From contig NC_064226.1 of assembly GCF_023101765.2 (NCBI RefSeq), forward strand, positions 11,787,251 through 11,851,250: DNA of 64,000 bases. Reading direction: 5' to 3'. Below are positions 58,756-64,000 of the stretch, in pieces. The translations under genes were made by a program, and so were the position numbers. Within the stretch, counting starts at the first letter, position 1. Each line of letters starts with the position of its first letter. The DNA is from Spodoptera frugiperda (Eukaryota; Arthropoda; Insecta; Lepidoptera; Noctuidae). The notes beneath the pieces are model-generated. The model made no database searches and was not told where the DNA came from. It saw nothing but the letters and a program-made list of their open reading frames with translations.

Positions 58756-59278
58756 CTAGCTTCCGCCCGCGACTCCGTCCGCGCGGATGTCGATCTTCGC
58801 GTGGAAGTTTTATTTCTCCATTTTGAGTAACTCTGACAATGACGTCTAATAAATATCTATTGGACCTAAATACGGCGAGGCCCATAATAATTAAGGAGAT
58901 CCCTCTATTGGTCGTTCTGTAGAATAAAACTGAAAAATAAAGATTTTATTTCTACGTATTTTTCCAGGATAAAAAGTATCCTTATGCCCAGGATAATAAG
59001 GTATATTATAATTAGAACTTATGACGGGATATTTACCATGTTTATTGAATTTGGTGAGTTTCCGATATTTCGGCACTGTTGCAAGCGCCATGATCACGGA
59101 TTAACTGGAGTAATAAGGTATAATTATACCAAGTTTCATCAAAATCGAACCGTTACTTTTCACGTGATGCATGAACATACAGACAGACAAAAATTAATCA
59201 CATATTTGGGTTTGGTAACAATCCAGTGCCATTTATTCTTTCAATATTTTCAATGTACAGAATTGACCCTTCTACAGA
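58756..59278 (-). mobile_element. X module of composite A
   Basis: CTAG is at 58756-58759, with the hairpin-forming CCGCGCGG/GTCGCGGG region just inside. It contains the 105-bp insert at 59006-59110. It aligns with 60602-61035, 62217-62650 and the 3' part of 23560-23924. Confidence 0.75.
59006..59110. mobile_element. 105-bp insert with 12-bp target duplication
   Basis: TAATAAGGTATA at 58994-59005 and 59111-59122 is duplicated; the other X modules have this site once or in diverged form. The insert carries CGGGATATTTACCATGTTTA and GAGTTTCCGATATTTCGGCA, as in the foldback at 44611-44730. Confidence 0.7.
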
Positions 59279-59922
59279 TTTATTATAATATAGCTTTTGC
59301 CCGCGACTTCGTTCGCGTGGAATAGTGACTTTCGGCAAATTTTTGGTTTTAACCACATAGTTCCCGAACTCGCGGGATCTCTTCAAAAATGAGATGTGGA
59401 AGATATTCCAGGGAACTCTTCAAAAATCAACATAATGAGCTCTGCGTTTGAATTTAATAGATGTATACTCACTTAGGGCATTGAAAAATAGTTTAAAAAC
59501 GGACTTAAACTAACTTAAAACTAAAGAAAGCTACGAATTACGAATTTATAACAATTAAAAAAGAAACTATATTACAACCTATCCTCTATGCTATAATAAC
59601 CAAGCTTAAACTAAATAATTTAAAAGAAACGACTTAAATCTAATCTAATTAATTTATAAATTAGACTTACAATTTTATTAAAAAAACTAACTACAGTAAC
59701 TACTAATAATCGATATCAAACTAAACCTACGTTAAATAGTTTAACCAAAAAACCAGGAAAACCCAACAAATAAACTTATTAATTGACAAATACAACGAAA
59801 CCAATTTAGAATATACGAAACAGCAGGACCACTACAGACAAATAATCATACGACTGATAATACACTTTTTCTACGATAGTACCGAAGCGCTCGGCCGATA
59901 CCCAACCAAATGAATGTAACGA

Positions 59923-60264
59923 AACCATAGCGCGATCTATTTCGATCCCAACGCCATCTATCGAGGATAAAGACAACTTGGATTATTTATTTATACTCCG
60001 TTCGGGCATTTTCTTTGTACTAAAAGTTTAATTATATTGATATTATTTTTTTCATACCTTTTTACTATTTATTTACTTTTTTCGATGAATTAAAACAATA
60101 ACATGAACCGAAGTCGTGTAACGATCGACATAGAATTATCTATACTCCGTTAGAGCATTTTCTTTGTACTAAATGTTTTATTATATTGATATTATTTTTT
60201 TCATACCTTTTTACTATTTATTTACTTTTTTTCGATGAATTAAAACAATAACATGAACCGAAGT
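59923..60264. repeat. foreign stretch with 149-bp tandem repeat in Y
   Basis: Two near-identical units start at 59992 and 60141 (TATACTCCGTT...). Each contains GCATTTTCTTTGTACTAAA and GATGAATTAAAACAATAACA and ends GAACCGAAGTCGTG. It replaces about 20 bp of ancestral Y sequence that is present in the other three Y copies. Confidence 0.65.
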
Positions 60265-60601
60265 CGTGTTCTAAACTATATCTGTACCAAATTTCAACCA
60301 AATCCGTCAAATAGTTGCGGAGATTAATGGTATAAGCATAGAATGTTCGACGTGATTCTTTAATTTGACATAACTTTTTTATTTATGAACCGATTGACAT
60401 GAAACAAACACTAAATGTAAATTTAAGCATCCCACAATATATTCGTGAAAACCGCATCCAACTCGGATCAGCCGTTTCTGAGATTAGCGCGCACAGACGA
60501 ACAGACAAACAGACAAACAGACAAAAAAAAGTTAATTACATTTTTGGGTTCGACATCGACATAACAATAACCCCTGCTATTTTTTTTATTTTTATTTTCA
60601 A

Positions 60602-62116
60602 CTAGCTTCTGCCCGCGACTCCGTCCGCGCGGATGTCGGTCTTCGCGTGGAAGTTTTATTTCTCCATTTTGAGTAACTGTGAAAATTACATCTTATAAAT
60701 ATCTATTGGACCCAAATACGGCAAGGCCCATAATAATTAAAGAGATCCCTCTATTGAGCTACTGCTGTTAAGCAGAATAAAAATGAAAAATAAAGATTTT
60801 TTTTTCTACGTATTTTTCCAGGATAAAAAGTAACCTATTTTATGTCCAGGATAATAAGTTAATTATACCAAGTTTCATCGAAATCAAACCGTTAGTTTTC
60901 ACGTGATGCCTGAACATATATAGACAGACAGACAAAAAAATAATAATCACATATTTGGGTTTGGTATCGATCCAGTAACACCCTGCTATTTATTTTTTCT
61001 ATATTTTCAATGAACAAATTTGACCCTTCTACAGATTTATTATAGCCCGCGACTTCGTTCGTGTGGAATAGTGACTTCCGGCAAATTTTTGGTTCTTCAA
61101 AAATGAGATGTGGAAGATATTCTAGGGAATTCCTCAAAAATCAACATAATGAGCTCTGCGTTTGAATTTAATAGATGTATACTCACTTAGGGCATTGAAA
61201 AAATAGTTTAAAAACGGACTTAAACTAAAGAAATATTATAATCTTTCCGAACTTAAGATGAAAACTAACTTAAAACTAAAGAATTAAAGAAAGCTACGAA
61301 TTACGAATTTATAACAATTAAAAAAGAAATTATATTACAACCTATCCTCAATGCTATAATACCAAGCCAAACCAAGCTTAAACTAAATAATTTAAAAGAA
61401 ACGACTTAAATCTAATTAATTTATAAATTATAGACTTACAATTTTATTAAACAAACTAACAGTAACTACTAATAATCGATATCAAACTAAACCTACTTTA
61501 AATAATTTAACCAGGAAAACCCAACAAATAAACTTTTTAATAGACAAATACAACGAAACCAATTTAGAATATACGAAACAGCAGGACCACTGCAGACAAA
61601 TAATCATACGACTTATAGTACACTATTTCCACAACAGTACCGAAGCGCTCGGCCGATACCCAACAAATACTAATAATAAAAACGATAGAAAACAAATAAA
61701 AACTATCCTATGTCCTTTCTAAGGTTCTAAACTATATCTGTACCAAATTTCAACCAAATCCGTCAAATAGTTGCGGAGATTAATGGTATAAGCATAGAAT
61801 GTTCGACGTGATTCTTTAATTTGACATAACTTTTTTATTTATGAACCGATTGACATGAAACAAACACTAAATGTAAATTTAAGCATCCCACAATATATTC
61901 GTGAAAACCGCATCCAACTCGGATCAGCCGTTTCTGAGATTAGCGCGCACAGACGAACAGACAAACAGACAAACAGACAAACAGACAAACAGACAAAAAA
62001 AAAGTTAATTACATTTTTGGGTTCGACATCGACATAACAATAACCCCTGCTATTTTTTTTATTTTTATTTTCAATGTACAGACAGCACTTTTCTACGATT
62101 TTATTATATGTATAGA
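60602..62116 (-). mobile_element. composite Helitron B (Y+X), 1515 bp
   Basis: On the minus strand it reads A^TCTATACATATAATAAAATC (62116) to GCGGGCAGAAGCTAG^T (60602). The flanking plus-strand bases A60601 and T62117 are contiguous as CAATG in the other Y copies. It is therefore an exact Helitron insertion at AT with no duplication. The internal junction near 61036-61050 reads GCGGGCTATAATAAATCTG, with AAAAG and the terminator missing. It encodes nothing; the small ORFs at 60892-61137 and 61855-62037 recur in composite C only because the DNA is duplicated. Confidence 0.85.
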
Positions 62117-62158
62117 TGTACAGACAGCACTTTTCTACGATTTTATTATATGTATAGA

Positions 62159-62215
62159 TAGAATAGAGGAAAACGAGCAGATGAATCACCTAATGGTAAG
62201 CGACTTTTATGATAC
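62159..62215. other. spacer between composites
   Basis: 57 bp that belong to neither composite. AACGAGCAGATGAATCACC followed by TAATGGTAAGCGAC resembles a LINE 3' tail and is probably the original host DNA. Confidence 0.55.
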
Positions 62216-62216
62216 A

Positions 62217-63731
62217 CTAGCTTCTGCCCGCGACTCCGTCCGCGCGGATGTCGGTCTTCGCGTGGAAGTTTTATTTCTCCATTTTGAGTAACTGTGAAAA
62301 TTACATCTTATAAATATCTATTGGACCCAAATACGGCAAGGCCCATAATAATTAAAGAGATCCCTCTATTGAGCTACTGCTGTTAAGCAGAATAAAAATG
62401 AAAAATAAAGATTTTTTTTTCTACGTATTTTTCCAGGATAAAAAGTAACCTATTTTATGTCCAGGATAATAAGTTAATTATACCAAGTTTCATCGAAATC
62501 AAACCGTTAGTTTTCACGTGATGCCTGAACATATATAGACAGACAGACAAAAAAATAATAATCACATATTTGGGTTTGGTATCGATCCAGTAACACCCTG
62601 CTATTTATTTTTTCTATATTTTCAATGAACAAATTTGACCCTTCTACAGATTTATTATAGCCCGCGACTTCGTTCGTGTGGAATAGTGACTTCCGGCAAA
62701 TTTTTGGTTCTTCAAAAATGAGATGTGGAAGATATTCTAGGGAATTCCTCAAAAATCAACATAATGAGCTCTGCGTTTGAATTTAATAGATGTATACTCA
62801 CTTAGGGCATTGAAAAAATAGTTTAAAAACGGACTTAAACTAAAGAAATATTATAATCTTTCCGAACTTAAGATGAAAACTAACTTAAAACTAAAGAATT
62901 AAAGAAAGCTACGAATTACGAATTTATAACAATTAAAAAAGAAATTATATTACAACCTATCCTCAATGCTATAATACCAAGCCAAACCAAGCTTAAACTA
63001 AATAATTTAAAAGAAACGACTTAAATCTAATTAATTTATAAATTATAGACTTACAATTTTATTAAACAAACTAACAGTAACTACTAATAATCGATATCAA
63101 ACTAAACCTACTTTAAATAATTTAACCAGGAAAACCCAACAAATAAACTTTTTAATAGACAAATACAACGAAACCAATTTAGAATATACGAAACAGCAGG
63201 ACCACTGCAGACAAATAATCATACGACTTATAGTACACTATTTCCACAACAGTACCGAAGCGCTCGGCCGATACCCAACAAATACTAATAATAAAAACGA
63301 TAGAAAACAAATAAAAACTATCCTATGTCCTTTCTAAGGTTCTAAACTATATCTGTACCAAATTTCAACCAAATCCGTCAAATAGTTGCGGAGATTAATG
63401 GTATAAGCATAGAATGTTCGACGTGATTCTTTAATTTGACATAACTTTTTTATTTATGAACCGATTGACATGAAACAAACACTAAATGTAAATTTAAGCA
63501 TCCCACAATATATTCGTGAAAACCGCATCCAACTCGGATCAGCCGTTTCTGAGATTAGCGCGCACAGACGAACAGACAAACAGACAAACAGACAAACAGA
63601 CAAACAGACAAAAAAAAAGTTAATTACATTTTTGGGTTCGACATCGACATAACAATAACCCCTGCTATTTTTTTTATTTTTATTTTCAATGTACAGACAG
63701 CACTTTTCTACGATTTTATTATATGTATAGA
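62217..63731 (-). mobile_element. composite Helitron C (Y+X), 1515 bp
   Basis: It has the same ends, length and junction as composite B, at a constant offset of 1615 bp; no difference was noticed by eye. The 5' TC is at 63731 and the CTAG at 62217-62220, flanked by A62216 and T63732. It sits in host DNA 57 bp from the 5' end of composite A. The near-identity with B implies very recent amplification, or duplication during assembly. Confidence 0.85.
63560..63613 (-). repeat. AACAGACA microsatellite in Y modules
   Basis: About five units of ACAGACAA here and at 61945-61998; composite A has only two or three (60500-60527) and the solo Y at 5610 about eleven on the other strand. Confidence 0.8.
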
Positions 63732-63847
63732 TAATATTTAGTATGCCATTATTTTGAGACGTGGACTTTTAAAACCTTAGATGACACATACACTGATTAA
63801 ACTTAGTCGTAAGTATACTGTACGCGTCAGACCATCACCAATTATAT

Positions 63848-63995
63848 AAAGGGGTAAAATCATCTAATGATATCTCCCGCTTTGGGTGAGGTGGGAGAGA
63901 ATATCAGACTCATATTGGCTAAAAATCACCCCGTTCCTACTCTTGCTCTACGAGCCAGAGCCGCGGTAACCCGCTAGATAGTCCGCAGCACTGGG
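63848..63995 (-). repeat. family A repeat, copy 14
   Basis: GGGGTAAAATCATCTAATGA, CCCGCTTTGGGTGAGG and CACCCCGTTCCTACTC to ACCCGCTAGATAGTCCGCAG. It ends just before the window edge and lacks the extreme head. Confidence 0.8.
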
Positions 63996-64000
63996 AAATT

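Larger units (their letters stand above)
58756..62158 (-). mobile_element. composite Helitron A (Y+X), split by composite B
   Basis: On the minus strand the 5' TC is at 62158 and the 3' CTAG at 58756-58759. The Y module occupies 62158-62117 and 60601-59290, and the X module follows down to 58756. At the Y-X junction (about 59280-59295) Y ends GCGGGCAAAAGCTA and runs into TATTATAATAAATC, so Y's CTAG and X's TC are both lost. Composite B is inserted within Y. Y also holds a 340-bp foreign stretch with a tandem repeat (59923-60264), and X holds a 105-bp insert. This is the oldest and most altered of the three units. Confidence 0.75.

Noticed and set aside
59198..59386. Minus-strand ORF similar to the plus-strand ORF at 7164-7445
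   Set aside because: The similarity reflects the shared Helitron 3' end. The frame runs across the terminator into flanking sequence, so it is not a conserved protein.
60500..60527. CRISPR-like regularly spaced repeats
   Set aside because: The AACAGACA units are a simple microsatellite with no spacers, in eukaryotic DNA.
60892..61137. ORF duplicated exactly at 62507-62752
   Set aside because: The whole 1515-bp element is duplicated. The frame crosses the Y-X junction and is absent from composite A.
62075..62158. A 42-bp local tandem duplication
   Set aside because: The second copy is explained as the 5' end of composite A displaced by the insertion of composite B.

Overview
The window looks like non-coding nuclear DNA of a moth, most likely a noctuid (Spodoptera/Helicoverpa-like). 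It is AT-rich and carries no recognisable intact host gene, rRNA gene or functional tRNA gene. It is packed with short dispersed repeats of lepidopteran type. The main ones are a roughly 190-bp A-tailed repeat present 14 times, tRNA-derived SINEs with pol III boxes, 3' stubs of non-LTR retrotransposons, Helitron-like elements with TC...CTAG ends, and several MITE families. The organism call rests on remembered resemblance to lepidopteran repeats and was not checked by a search. Repeat families are given letters (A, B, D to H, T) for use within this annotation only.

Layout. 1-5.4 kb: AT-rich DNA with two family A copies, a SINE fragment, LINE tails and a few short unexplained ORFs. 5.5-7.3 kb: a full-length Helitron-like element (called Y here) with A^T flanks, split by a 630-bp repeat. 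7.5-10.6 kb: LINE and SINE stubs, a SINE-like insertion with a 12-bp target-site duplication, a CpG-dense cruciform-forming MITE with a 6-bp duplication, and a coding relic. 11.5-13.8 kb: a family A copy split by a 5'-truncated LINE whose reverse-transcriptase C-terminus is readable. 15.5-18.1 kb: three minus-strand Helitron-like elements and a hairpin MITE. 19-30 kb: scattered LINE tails, MITEs and a Helitron-like X element ending at 23924. 33-41 kb: more Helitrons, SINEs, a 1.2-kb inverted-terminal-repeat element with seven copies of one 13-mer, and two more CCAAT-hairpin MITEs. 41-58 kb: dispersed repeats, including a complete SINE with perfect 12-bp duplications.

58.7-63.7 kb is the most striking region. 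Three composite Helitron-like units sit here, all on the minus strand. Each joins a Y module to an X module, with the internal Y terminator and X start lost, so that one TC start and one CTAG end serve the pair. One composite is inserted exactly at an AT dinucleotide inside another. The two younger composites are each 1515 bp and look identical by eye.

No operon, pathway or host regulatory circuit can be read from this window. The biology visible here is that of transposable elements: nesting, read-through fusion and amplification. A host gene could span the window as intron, which the sequence alone cannot show.
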